In this document: positions 56,758-64,000 of the stretch, piece after piece | How positions within the stretch are numbered: position 1 is the stretch's first letter | Layout: each line of letters opens with the position of its first letter | Origin: Streptomyces abikoensis | GTDB taxonomy: Bacteria; Actinomycetota; Actinomycetes; Streptomycetales; Streptomycetaceae | Length of the DNA stretch: 64,000 bases | NCBI RefSeq assembly: GCF_014648775.1 | Contig: NZ_BMRT01000005.1 | Coordinates: 124,001 to 188,000 of the forward strand | Direction of reading: 5' to 3' | Notes under the pieces: model-generated | Told to the model about the DNA's origin: nothing | The model's input: only the letters and a program-made list of their open reading frames with translations | The model's database searches: none | Made by a program: the position numbers and the translations under genes

Positions 56758-58146
56758 CTACGCCGCCTGCATCTCCATCCGCGCCCCGAACTCCCGTACC
56801 ACCGGCTCGTCCCGGTACGGCTCCAGCCGCTGCTGGAAGTCGTCCAGGTACTCCGCGCCCCGGTTGGACCGCAGCGTGCCCAGCAGCTCCAGGGCCCGGC
56901 TGCCGGTGGCGACCGCCTCCTCCACCTCCCTCTGCTGCACGTGCGCCGTGGCCAGGAGCAGCAGGTCGATCGCCCGGCGGCGGACCCGGCCCGGCGGGTG
57001 CGCGGCGAGCGCGTCCTCGGCGTGGCGCCGCGCCGGTTCGGCCTGGCCCAGGTCACGGTGACAGTGGGCCAGCTCGTCCGAGAGGTACGCCTGGTCGAAG
57101 TGGCGGATCCAGGGCGGTTCGTCCCCCGACTCCCGGCCGCTGTCGGCCGCTTCGAGCCGGGAGACAGCCCGGCTCGCGACGACCTGGCAGGAGCGCGCGT
57201 CGCCCAGCAGCGCGTGCCCGCGCGCCTCGGCGGCGTAGAACATCGCCTCCGCGCGGGGCGGAACATGCCCCCGCGCCCCCTCCTGCGCGGCCTTGGCGAG
57301 CTGCGCGATCTCCCGTGGATTGCCGAGCGACGCGGCGAGGTGGCTCATGCTGGCGGCCAGCACGTATCCCCCGTACCCCCGGTCGCCGGCCGCCTGGGCG
57401 AGCCGCAGCGCCTGGATGTAGTAGCGCTGGGCGAGCCCGGGCTGGCCCGTGTCGACGGCCATGTAGCCGGCGAGCTCCGTCAGCCGGGCCACGGCCGCGA
57501 AGAGCTCGCGCCCGACCGCCTCCCGGTAGGAGCCGGCGAGCAGGCCGGAGACGACGCTGTTGAGGTAGTGGACCACCACCGGGCGGACGTGCCCGCTGCC
57601 GTAGCGGTGGTCGAGCTCGACGAGGGCCTCCGTGGTGGCGCGGACGGCCTCGACGTCGGCGGTGCCGACCCGTGCCCCCGCGCTCCGGGCGACCTGCGCG
57701 TCGGCGGCGGTGATCAGCCAGTCGCGGCTGGGCTCGACGAGCGCGGAGGACGCCACCGAGGTGCCGCTGAGGAAGTCGCGTCGGCCGACATCACTGCGCC
57801 ACAGCTCGCAGACCTGCTCGATCGCGCCGAGCACGGTCGGGGAGAACTGGAGCCCGACGCCGGAGGCCAGGTTCTTGCCGTTGGCCATGCCGATCTCGTC
57901 GATCGTCACCGTGCGGCCCAGCTTGCGGCCGAGGGCCTCGGCGATGACGGCGGGGGCCCGGCCGCGCGGCTGCTGACCGCGCAGCCAGCGGGCCACGGAC
58001 GTCTTGTCGTAACGCAGGTCCAGCCCGTGCTCGGCGCCGCACATGTTCACACGGCGCGCCAACCCGGCGTTGGAGCAGCCGGCTTCCTGGATGAGCGCCT
58101 GCAGCCGTTCGTTCGGCTGCCGCGCCACAAGTGGCCTCGCGGCCAT
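56758..58146 (-). CDS. NsdA-type helix-turn-helix/TPR regulator
   Basis: 462 residues. The N-terminus (NERLQALIQEAGCSNAGLARRVN...RYDKTSVARWLRGQQPRG) is the conserved DNA-binding-like region shared with NsdA-family negative regulators of sporulation and antibiotic production in Streptomyces. The remaining 350 residues are tetratricopeptide-like helices. Likely a developmental regulator; whether activator or repressor cannot be told. ATG at 58146; no obvious ribosome-binding site. Divergent from the primase-like gene. Confidence 0.87.
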   Translation of the reverse strand: MAARPLVARQPNERLQALIQEAGCSNAGLARRVNMCGAEHGLDLRYDKTSVARWLRGQQPRGRAPAVIAEALGRKLGRTVTIDEIGMANGKNLASGVGLQFSPTVLGAIEQVCELWRSDVGRRDFLSGTSVASSALVEPSRDWLITAADAQVARSAGARVGTADVEAVRATTEALVELDHRYGSGHVRPVVVHYLNSVVSGLLAGSYREAVGRELFAAVARLTELAGYMAVDTGQPGLAQRYYIQALRLAQAAGDRGYGGYVLAASMSHLAASLGNPREIAQLAKAAQEGARGHVPPRAEAMFYAAEARGHALLGDARSCQVVASRAVSRLEAADSGRESGDEPPWIRHFDQAYLSDELAHCHRDLGQAEPARRHAEDALAAHPPGRVRRRAIDLLLLATAHVQQREVEEAVATGSRALELLGTLRSNRGAEYLDDFQQRLEPYRDEPVVREFGARMEMQAA

Positions 58147-58505
58147 GCTTTACCCCCTGAGACTGCTGATACCGCTATGCGTTCGCGATGAGTCCCGCCG
58201 GATGCGGAACAGCCGGTTCGGCCGGGACAGCCGGGTCGGCCGTGAACGCTCTCTCCCGTGATCTTTGCCCCCTGGATATCCGGAGAATGCAGGACTTGCC
58301 GGTATTCGCGCCAATCGCGGCGATCCACGAACGGAACCACCGCCTCGGTGGCCCGCGCCGTCAACCGCCGCCCAGGTGGCTACCCCTTCGCGGCGGCGAA
58401 CCCTCGCCTGCGCCCCCGTACATGCATCCGTGCGCCCCGTGTGCTGTTACCGGCAGTCGCAACTAGCCCGTGTCCCCGCCGTAACCCCTGATGTCAAGGG
58501 GAGTT
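58147..58505. other. Divergent intergenic region NsdA-type regulator / primase-like gene
   Basis: About 360 bp. Left part contains repeated GCCGG/CCGGC-type short motifs (58199-58245) able to fold weakly. No recognisable promoter or gene; open frames across it are antisense-like or lack codon bias. Confidence 0.4.
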
Positions 58506-59183
58506 GTGTTGAACGTGGAAGAGACCATCGGAGTAGGAGCCCCGCACATTCCCCAACAACGCGGCGAGCGCGTGCTCGATGCCGCCGGGAGATACGCGGA
58601 GGACCGGCACTGGGACGTATTTCCGGGCACCTGGCTGGAGGCCGTCGAGGGACGGGAACGCTGCTCGTGCGGGGAGTACGAGTGCCCCGCGCCCGGCGCC
58701 CACCCGGCCCGGCCCGACTGGGCCTCCCAGGCCACAGGGAGCGCGTCCACGGCCCGGCGGATGTGGAGCAAGCAGCCCCGCGCCTCCATCCTGCTGCCCA
58801 CGGGCCGCACCTTCGACGCCCTCGAGGTCTCCGAGTCGGCGGGCTTCCTGGCCCTGGCCCGCATGGAGCGGATGGAGATCCAGCTCGGCCCGGTCACCTG
58901 CACGCCCTTCCGCCGCATGCTCTTCTTCGTCCTGCCCGGCGGCTCCCTGAAGGTCGCCGACCACGCCCGCAGGCTCGGCTGGTCCCCCGCCACGCTGGAC
59001 CTGATCCCCCACGGCGAGGGCAGCTACGTGGTCGCGCCACCCACCCGGATCGGCAACCGGGGCCGGGTCCAGTGGGCCCGGCAGCCCACGCCCGCCAACC
59101 GCTGGCTGCCGGACGCGGAGGAGCTCGTCAGCGCCCTGGCGTACGCCTGCGGCCGGGGCAGCGCCCCGGCGAGCTGCCGCTGA
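58506..59183 (+). CDS. Bifunctional DNA primase/polymerase-like protein
   Basis: 225 residues similar to the small chromosomal prim-pol-like proteins of Streptomyces. RYAEDRHWDVFPGTWL is the typical opening, with a cysteine group CSCGEYECPAPGAHP (about 50-64) that may bind zinc. The catalytic DxD-H of true prim-pols is not obvious, so activity is doubtful. AAGGGGAG lies immediately upstream; the start could be the GTG at 58506, TTG at 58509 or GTG at 58515. Function inferred from family resemblance only. Confidence 0.75.
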   Translation: MLNVEETIGVGAPHIPQQRGERVLDAAGRYAEDRHWDVFPGTWLEAVEGRERCSCGEYECPAPGAHPARPDWASQATGSASTARRMWSKQPRASILLPTGRTFDALEVSESAGFLALARMERMEIQLGPVTCTPFRRMLFFVLPGGSLKVADHARRLGWSPATLDLIPHGEGSYVVAPPTRIGNRGRVQWARQPTPANRWLPDAEELVSALAYACGRGSAPASCR

Positions 59184-59373
59184 CCGGCACGCCGACCGAC
59201 GCACCCACCGGGACGCCGACCGGCGCACCCGGACGGCGGCGGGAAGCCCCGGCGGCCCGCGAAGTCCTGACAAACCTCATGCCCCCGCCCCTCGACACGC
59301 CTCTAGGGTGGTTCCGGGGGGCAGGGCGGAGCCCGTCCCCCGGAACAGCACTCGGGGATTTGAGGAACAGCAC

Positions 59374-60180
59374 GTGGGACGGGAAGCGACGAACGCGACC
59401 GGGACGACCGGCATACCGGCGGTCCGCGTCGAGGGACTGTGGAAGCGGTTCGGCGAGCAGGTGGCGGTCGCCGGGATCGACCTGGAGATACCCGCGGGCC
59501 GGTTCGTGGGTCTGGTCGGCCCCAACGGCGCCGGGAAGACCACCACCCTCTCCATGGTCACCGGGCTGCTGCGCCCGGACTCCGGCCGGGTGGAGATCGG
59601 CGGCGCCGACGTCTGGCAGGACCCGGCCGCCGTCAAGGCCCGCATCGGGGTGCTGCCCGAGGGGCTGAGGATGTTCGAGCGCCTCTCGGGGCGTGAACTC
59701 CTCGCCTACACCGGGCGGCTGCGCGGCCTGCCCGGCGACGAGGTCGACAAGCGCGCCACCCAGCTCCTGGACGTCCTCGACCTCGCGGGCGCGCAGAACA
59801 AGCTCGTCGTCGACTACTCCACCGGCATGCGCAAGAAGATCGGCCTGGCCGCCGCGCTGCTGCACAACCCCGAAGTCCTCTTCCTCGACGAGCCGTTCGA
59901 GGGCGTCGACCCGGTCTCCGCCCAGACGATCCGCAAGGTCCTGGAGCGCTACACCGCCTCCGGCGCCACCGTCGTCTTCTCCAGCCACGTCATGGAACTC
60001 GTGGAGTCGCTGTGCTCCTGGGTCGCGGTGCTGGCCGGCGGCCGGATCCGCGCCCACGGCCCCCTCGCGGACGTCCGCGGCGACGCGCCGACCCTGCAGG
60101 ACGCGTTCCTGGAACTCGTCGGCATGCGCGGCAACGCGGCCGACGACAACCTCGACTGGCTCGGCGGCGGCACCCGATGA
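59374..60180 (+). CDS. ABC transporter ATP-binding protein
   Basis: 268 residues. Walker A GPNGAGKTT, Q-loop region, signature YSTGMRKKIGL (variant of LSGGQ), Walker B VLFLDEP and H-loop SSHVMELVES. It resembles CcmA/YbhF-type export ATPases. The GTG at 59374 has GAGG 8 nt upstream. Its stop overlaps the permease start (ATGA), so the pair is coupled and forms an exporter. Substrate unknown. Confidence 0.93.
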   Translation: MGREATNATGTTGIPAVRVEGLWKRFGEQVAVAGIDLEIPAGRFVGLVGPNGAGKTTTLSMVTGLLRPDSGRVEIGGADVWQDPAAVKARIGVLPEGLRMFERLSGRELLAYTGRLRGLPGDEVDKRATQLLDVLDLAGAQNKLVVDYSTGMRKKIGLAAALLHNPEVLFLDEPFEGVDPVSAQTIRKVLERYTASGATVVFSSHVMELVESLCSWVAVLAGGRIRAHGPLADVRGDAPTLQDAFLELVGMRGNAADDNLDWLGGGTR

Positions 60181-61841
60181 GCACCGCAGCCACCTCCACG
60201 ACCTCCTCGACTGCCTCCTCCACCACCTCCTCGCCGACCTCCTCGACGATTCCCGCCACCACCGCCGTCTTCGTCCGGCTGAAGCTGTCGCTGCTGCGCA
60301 ACGGATTGCGGCAGTCCTCCGGCCGCAAGGCCGTCTGGATCACCTCCCTCGTCCTCGTCTCCCTCTACGCCGCGCTCCAGCTCCTCGGCTTCGTCGCGCT
60401 GCGCGGCCACGCCCACGTCGGCGCCCTGACCGTGTGCACGGCGGCCCTGCTGGCGTTCGGCTGGGCGGTGATGCCGCTGTTCTTCCCCGGCGGCGACGAG
60501 ACCATGGACCCCACCCGGCTGGTGATGCTGCCGCTGCGCCCGACCCCGATGCTGGCGGGCCTGCTGGCCGCGGCCCTGGTGGGCATCGGCCCCGGGTTCA
60601 CGGTGGCGGTGCTGATCGGCGCGGTGATCGCCAGTGCCCACGGCGCCGCCGCCTTCGCCGTCGGCGTCCTGGCCGTGCCCCTGGCCCTGCTGGTCTGCCT
60701 GGCCCTGGCCCGGGCCGTGGCCACGGCCAACGTCCGGCTGCTGACCAGCCGCAAGGGCCGTGACCTGGCCCTGCTGAGCGGTCTGATCATCGCGGTGGGC
60801 GGTCAGCTGTTCAGCCTCGCCATGCAGAAGCTCAACGGCGCCGGCATGGCGAAGCTGGAGTCCGTGGCCGACGTCCTGCGCTGGATCCCGCCGGGCTCCA
60901 CCCTGGACGCCGTCCGGGCCGCGAGCGACGGCGCGTACGGGCGGGCCGCCGTCGATCTGGCCCTCACCGTCGTCGCGCTCGCCGCCGTCCTGTGGTGGTG
61001 GCAGCGCGGCCTGACGAAGGTCATGACCGCCGGCGACGCCTCCACCCTCGGCGCGGCCTCCGTCACCAAGCCCGAGAAGGCCCGCGCCGACGGCTCCGGC
61101 CTCGCCCGGCTGCTGCCCGCCGGCCGCACCGGAACCGTCATGCACCGCTCGCTGCGGTACATCTGGCGCGACCCCAAGACCAAGGCGTCCTGGGTCTCCG
61201 GGCTCGCGGTGGGCGCGCTGGTGCCGATCGTCAACGCGGCGCAGGGCATGTCCAACATCTGGTTCGCCATGTTCGCGCCGACCATGCTCGGCCTGCAGAT
61301 GTACAACCAGTTCGGCCAGGACGGCCCGGCCTTCTGGATGGTCCTCCAGACGATCGGCTCCCGCCACGACGCCTACGCCGAACTGCGCGCCCGCGCCCTG
61401 ACCTTCTCCCTGATCGCCGTCCCGTACGTGGCCCTCGTGGTCACCGGCACGGCCTACTTCACCGGCAGGTGGCAGGACTGGGCCGAGGTCCTGGGCCTGG
61501 CCTTCGCCCTCCTGGGCGCCCTCTTCGCCACCGGCGCCCTCGCGTCCGTCCTGGCCCCGTACTCGATCCCGCAGGACAGCGGCTTCAAGAACGTCGCGCC
61601 CGGCCAGGGCGCCCTCGCCTGGTTCGGCATGCTGGGCGCCCTGATCGGCGCCGTCCTCTGCGCCCCGCTGGGCGCCCTCACGATCGGCCTCCACCTCGCG
61701 GGCGCCCACGGCTGGCTGTGGACCGTACTGCCGCTGGGCGCGGGCTACGGCGTCCTGGTCACCTGGGCGGGCCTGCGCCTGGCGGCCCCGCGCATGCTGG
61801 AGCGTCTGCCGGAGATCCTCACGGCGGTGAGCAAGGGGTAG
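60177..61841 (+). CDS. ABC transporter permease
   Basis: 554 residues with about 12 membrane helices. The first 25 residues are a Ser/Thr run (TSSTASSTTSS), presumably cytoplasmic. Arrangement (N-terminal helix block, central cytoplasmic stretch with KPEKARADGSG around 320, C-terminal helix block) is that of large single-chain export permeases such as the ABC-2 type. Partner of the preceding ATPase. A very strong terminator follows. Confidence 0.88.
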   Translation: MSTAATSTTSSTASSTTSSPTSSTIPATTAVFVRLKLSLLRNGLRQSSGRKAVWITSLVLVSLYAALQLLGFVALRGHAHVGALTVCTAALLAFGWAVMPLFFPGGDETMDPTRLVMLPLRPTPMLAGLLAAALVGIGPGFTVAVLIGAVIASAHGAAAFAVGVLAVPLALLVCLALARAVATANVRLLTSRKGRDLALLSGLIIAVGGQLFSLAMQKLNGAGMAKLESVADVLRWIPPGSTLDAVRAASDGAYGRAAVDLALTVVALAAVLWWWQRGLTKVMTAGDASTLGAASVTKPEKARADGSGLARLLPAGRTGTVMHRSLRYIWRDPKTKASWVSGLAVGALVPIVNAAQGMSNIWFAMFAPTMLGLQMYNQFGQDGPAFWMVLQTIGSRHDAYAELRARALTFSLIAVPYVALVVTGTAYFTGRWQDWAEVLGLAFALLGALFATGALASVLAPYSIPQDSGFKNVAPGQGALAWFGMLGALIGAVLCAPLGALTIGLHLAGAHGWLWTVLPLGAGYGVLVTWAGLRLAAPRMLERLPEILTAVSKG

Positions 61842-61860
61842 CGGGGTTCCCGCGGAACGC

Positions 61861-61898
61861 ACGCCGGAGGGGCTGGATCCGTCCAGCCCCTCCGGCGT
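61861..61898. terminator. Bidirectional terminator between the ABC permease and citrate synthase 2
   Basis: A perfect 17-bp stem (61861-61877 with 61882-61898), 4-nt loop and following TT on the plus strand. Confidence 0.85.
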
Positions 61899-61920
61899 TT
61901 CGGCATCCGGCGGCGGAGGC

Positions 61921-63021
61921 TCAGCCCTTGATGTCCGCGTAGCCCTGGATCTCGCGGGGGTCGCGGGGTCCGGGGCCCACGTAGCGGGCCGAGGGGCGCA
62001 CCAGACGCCCCGTGCGCTTCTGCTCCAGGATGTGCGCGCTCCAGCCCGCCGTGCGGGCGCAGGTGAACATCGAGGTGAACATGTGCGCGGGGACCTCGGC
62101 GAAGTCCAGGACGATCGCCGCCCAGAACTCGACGTTCGTGGCCAGCACCCGGTCGGGACGGCGGTTGTGGAGCTCCTCCAGGGCCGCCTTCTCCAGGGCC
62201 TCGGCGACCTCGAAGCGCGGGGCCGCCAGCTCCTTGGCCGTACGGCGCAGGACGCGGGCGCGGGGGTCCTCGGCGCGGTAGACGCGGTGGCCGAAGCCCA
62301 TGAGGCGCTCGCCCTTGTCGAGGGCGTTCTTGACGTAGGCGACGGCGTCGCCGGTGCGCTCGATCTCCTCGATCATGCCGAGGACGCGGGAGGGCGCGCC
62401 GCCGTGCAGCGGGCCGGACATGGCGCCGACCGCGCCCGACAGGGCCGCCGCGACGTCCGCGCCCGTGGAGGCGATGACGCGGGCGGTGAAGGTGGAGGCG
62501 TTCATGCCGTGCTCGGCGGCGGAGGTCCAGTAGGCGTCGACGGCCTTGACGTGCTTGGGGTCGGGCTCGCCCCGCCAGCGCTTCATGAAGCGCTCGACGA
62601 CCGTCTCCGCCTTGTCGATCTCCCGCTGCGGCACCATCGGCAGTCCCTGGCCGCGGGCCGACTGGGCGACGTACGACAGGGCCATCACGGCGGCCCGGGC
62701 GAGGTTGTCGCGGGCGGTGGCCTCGTCGATGTCGAGAAGGGGTTTGAGGCCCCAGACGGGCGCGAGCATCGCCAGCGCGGACTGCACGTCGACACGGATG
62801 TCACCCGAGTGGACGGGGATGGGGAACGGCTCGGCCGGCGGGAGCCCGGGGTTGAAGGCGCCGTCGACCAGCAGCCCCCAGACGTTGCCGAAGGAGACGT
62901 TGCCCACCAAGTCCTCGATGTCGACGCCTCGGTAGCGGAGGGAACCGCCTTCCTTGTCGGGTTCGGCGATCTCCGTTTCGAACGCGACGACTCCTTCGAG
63001 TCCGGGGACGAAGTCGGACAT
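61921..63021 (-). CDS. Citrate synthase 2 (citrate/methylcitrate synthase family)
   Basis: 366 residues, the short type II-like citrate synthase of Streptomyces. Active-site residues are present: His in GPLHGGAPS, GHRVYRAEDPRA and Asp in VLDFAEVP. It condenses acetyl-CoA (or propionyl-CoA) with oxaloacetate. The ATG at 63021 has GAGGAG 7 nt upstream; an ATG at 63036 overlaps that site and is unlikely. Divergent from pdxH. Confidence 0.93.
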   Translation of the reverse strand: MSDFVPGLEGVVAFETEIAEPDKEGGSLRYRGVDIEDLVGNVSFGNVWGLLVDGAFNPGLPPAEPFPIPVHSGDIRVDVQSALAMLAPVWGLKPLLDIDEATARDNLARAAVMALSYVAQSARGQGLPMVPQREIDKAETVVERFMKRWRGEPDPKHVKAVDAYWTSAAEHGMNASTFTARVIASTGADVAAALSGAVGAMSGPLHGGAPSRVLGMIEEIERTGDAVAYVKNALDKGERLMGFGHRVYRAEDPRARVLRRTAKELAAPRFEVAEALEKAALEELHNRRPDRVLATNVEFWAAIVLDFAEVPAHMFTSMFTCARTAGWSAHILEQKRTGRLVRPSARYVGPGPRDPREIQGYADIKG

Positions 63022-63524
63022 CAGGCGGCTCCTCATGATGTGTGCGACAAGCGGCTGCCGACCGGCGGGCCGTCCGGGATCTCCGGAGGTCCGGCCATGG
63101 ATCGGAAGAGGTCAATGGGGTTGGGCTTGCGGCTGTTGCTTTCCGGTGAGGGTGGTGCTTCCGGTGGGGGTGCTGCGCTCCGGTAGGAGTGGCCGGCGCG
63201 GTTACGCGGCAGCGTGCGCGGCTCGCGGTCCGTTCCGGTCTACCCGGTCATGCCCCGTGCGGATGTACTTCACCCCGGACATCACCCGGGCTCCGCAGAA
63301 GTACGGTGCCGGGTCCGGGGCCGGACACGATAGCCGGAGCTGACGGGAAGCCACAGCTGTCCACCGGTGATTTTGGGGGGTTCGGGGCTTGCGGGGAAGG
63401 TGATGTCCGGCACACCCAACTTTCCGCTGGTGAAAGGGTTACGGAGCGGGATTCCGGGGCAGGAGAGCCACCCGAACACCCGTCCGCCCGCAACGTCGGC
63501 CACCCCGTGCTGCAAGATGTCCAC
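63022..63524. other. Divergent intergenic region citrate synthase 2 / pdxH
   Basis: About 500 bp. Contains an imperfect 18-bp repeat in three copies (TTCCGGTGGGGGTGCTGC-type, about 63138-63191) and a perfect 12-bp inverted repeat CCGGACATCACC (63275-63286) / GGTGATGTCCGG (63399-63410) with a 112-bp spacer. No promoter is certain and no gene is supported. Confidence 0.45.
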
Positions 63525-64000
63525 GTGTCCCACGCCGACGACTACACATCCGACGACGCCGACGACGCCTACGACAGCGACGACGGCCTCGAGTACGGAC
63601 TCGCGTTCGACCTCCAGCACGACTTGGCCGCCATGCGGGCGCACTACCGCTCCACGGGCCTGTCCGAGGCGGAGCTGACGGCCGATCCGTACGAGCAGTT
63701 CGCGCACTGGTTCACCGAGGCCGCCGCGAGCGAGCTCCACGAGCCCAACGCCATGGTCGTCTCCACGGCCGACGCCGCCGGACGGCCCAGCTCCAGGACG
63801 GTGCTGCTCAAGGGGTACGACCGGCGGGGCTTCGTCTTCTACACCAACTACAACTCCCGCAAGGCCAGGGAGATCGCGCAGAACCCGCGCGTCTCCCTGC
63901 TGTTCCCCTGGTACCCGCTGGCCCGGCAGGTCGTCGTCACCGGTACGGCCGAACGGGTGCCCGCCGAGGAGACCGCCGCGTACTTCCGGGCCCGTCCCTA
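63525..64000 (+). CDS. pdxH: Pyridoxamine 5'-phosphate oxidase (N-terminal part)
   Basis: The frame from a GTG at 63525 runs to the window edge (158 codons), so the C-terminus is missing. It makes pyridoxal 5'-phosphate using FMN. Recognised by DPYEQFAHWFTEA, PNAMVVSTADAAGRPSSRTVLLKGYDRRGFVFYTNYNSRK and LLFPWYPLARQVVVTG, the FMN- and substrate-binding blocks. A tail rich in Asp (residues 5-20) precedes the domain. The start could also be the in-frame GTG at 63507; neither has a clear ribosome-binding site. Confidence 0.93.
   Translation, partial: MSHADDYTSDDADDAYDSDDGLEYGLAFDLQHDLAAMRAHYRSTGLSEAELTADPYEQFAHWFTEAAASELHEPNAMVVSTADAAGRPSSRTVLLKGYDRRGFVFYTNYNSRKAREIAQNPRVSLLFPWYPLARQVVVTGTAERVPAEETAAYFRARP

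Noticed and set aside
1..64000. CRISPR arrays, insertion sequences, integrases or a tRNA attachment-site duplication
   Set aside because: All repeats seen are short tandem arrays without spacers. No transposase or integrase sequence is visible, and the 3' end of tRNA-Arg is not repeated in the window.

Overview
The window is high-GC (roughly 72-75 % by eye) actinobacterial chromosome with the gene content, GC-ending codons, frequent GTG starts, ATGA/GTGA gene overlaps and TTA-codon scarcity of Streptomyces. About 53 protein genes, one short leader peptide and one tRNA gene are supported. I see no CRISPR array, transposase, integrase, phage gene or rRNA. Most of it looks like core chromosome.

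Layout. 0-3 kb: start of a DUF6350-type membrane protein (cut by the window edge) and sucCD (succinyl-CoA synthetase) behind a Crp-like palindrome. 3-11 kb: a five-gene MoxR system, MoxR ATPase/DUF5682/VWA facing SWIM/DUF5691, split by a perfect 19-bp inverted repeat that forms two back-to-back promoters of the RecA-NDp (PafBC, DNA-damage) type. It matches the composition of the poorly understood E. coli yehLMPQ cluster and is the best candidate for an under-described system here. 11-20 kb: icmB, a lipase with a TTA codon, an M23 peptidase with a Trp-Asp repeat region, the helicase pcrA/uvrD (also with a RecA-NDp-type promoter), a small membrane protein, an NlpC/P60 peptidase and a membrane-anchored esterase. 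20-27.4 kb: an envelope-sensing block (LuxR response regulator, PspC-histidine kinase, Ser/Thr kinase, a second PspC protein, small membrane protein, DoxX, L,D-transpeptidase) with an inverted pair of DnaA boxes. 27.6-32.1 kb: class II aldolase, Uma2-type protein, AhpD-like protein, guaA, and an aromatic-amino-acid attenuator ahead of chorismate mutase. 32.7-37.8 kb: GMC oxidoreductase, aldehyde dehydrogenase and a second Ser/Thr kinase paralogous to the first.

38-45.5 kb is more accessory: an unrecognised protein with an N-terminal motif like those of contractile-injection-system cargo, tRNA-Arg(ACG), an acetyltransferase overlapping it antisense, an HTH_42 protein with an altered active-site motif, a VOC protein, a divergent MFS/TetR pair with a clear operator, and a TTA-containing secreted M64 peptidase. 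45.5-54.8 kb: alpha/beta hydrolase, XRE-TPR regulator, a two-component pair, a STAS anti-anti-sigma factor, a TTA-containing sigma factor translationally coupled to a zinc-finger/DinB fusion, purU and an SCO4402-family protein. 54.8-64 kb: a Pro-rich membrane protein with TQYLPP repeats, an NsdA-type TPR regulator, a primase/polymerase-like protein, an ABC exporter pair, citrate synthase 2 and the start of pdxH (cut by the right edge).

Themes: two damage-type promoters, three bldA-type TTA codons in a lipase, a protease and a sigma factor, many leaderless promoters (TANNNT placed 7-9 nt before the start codon), and several small tandem repeats at gene junctions. All family assignments come from reading the translated sequence; no search was run.
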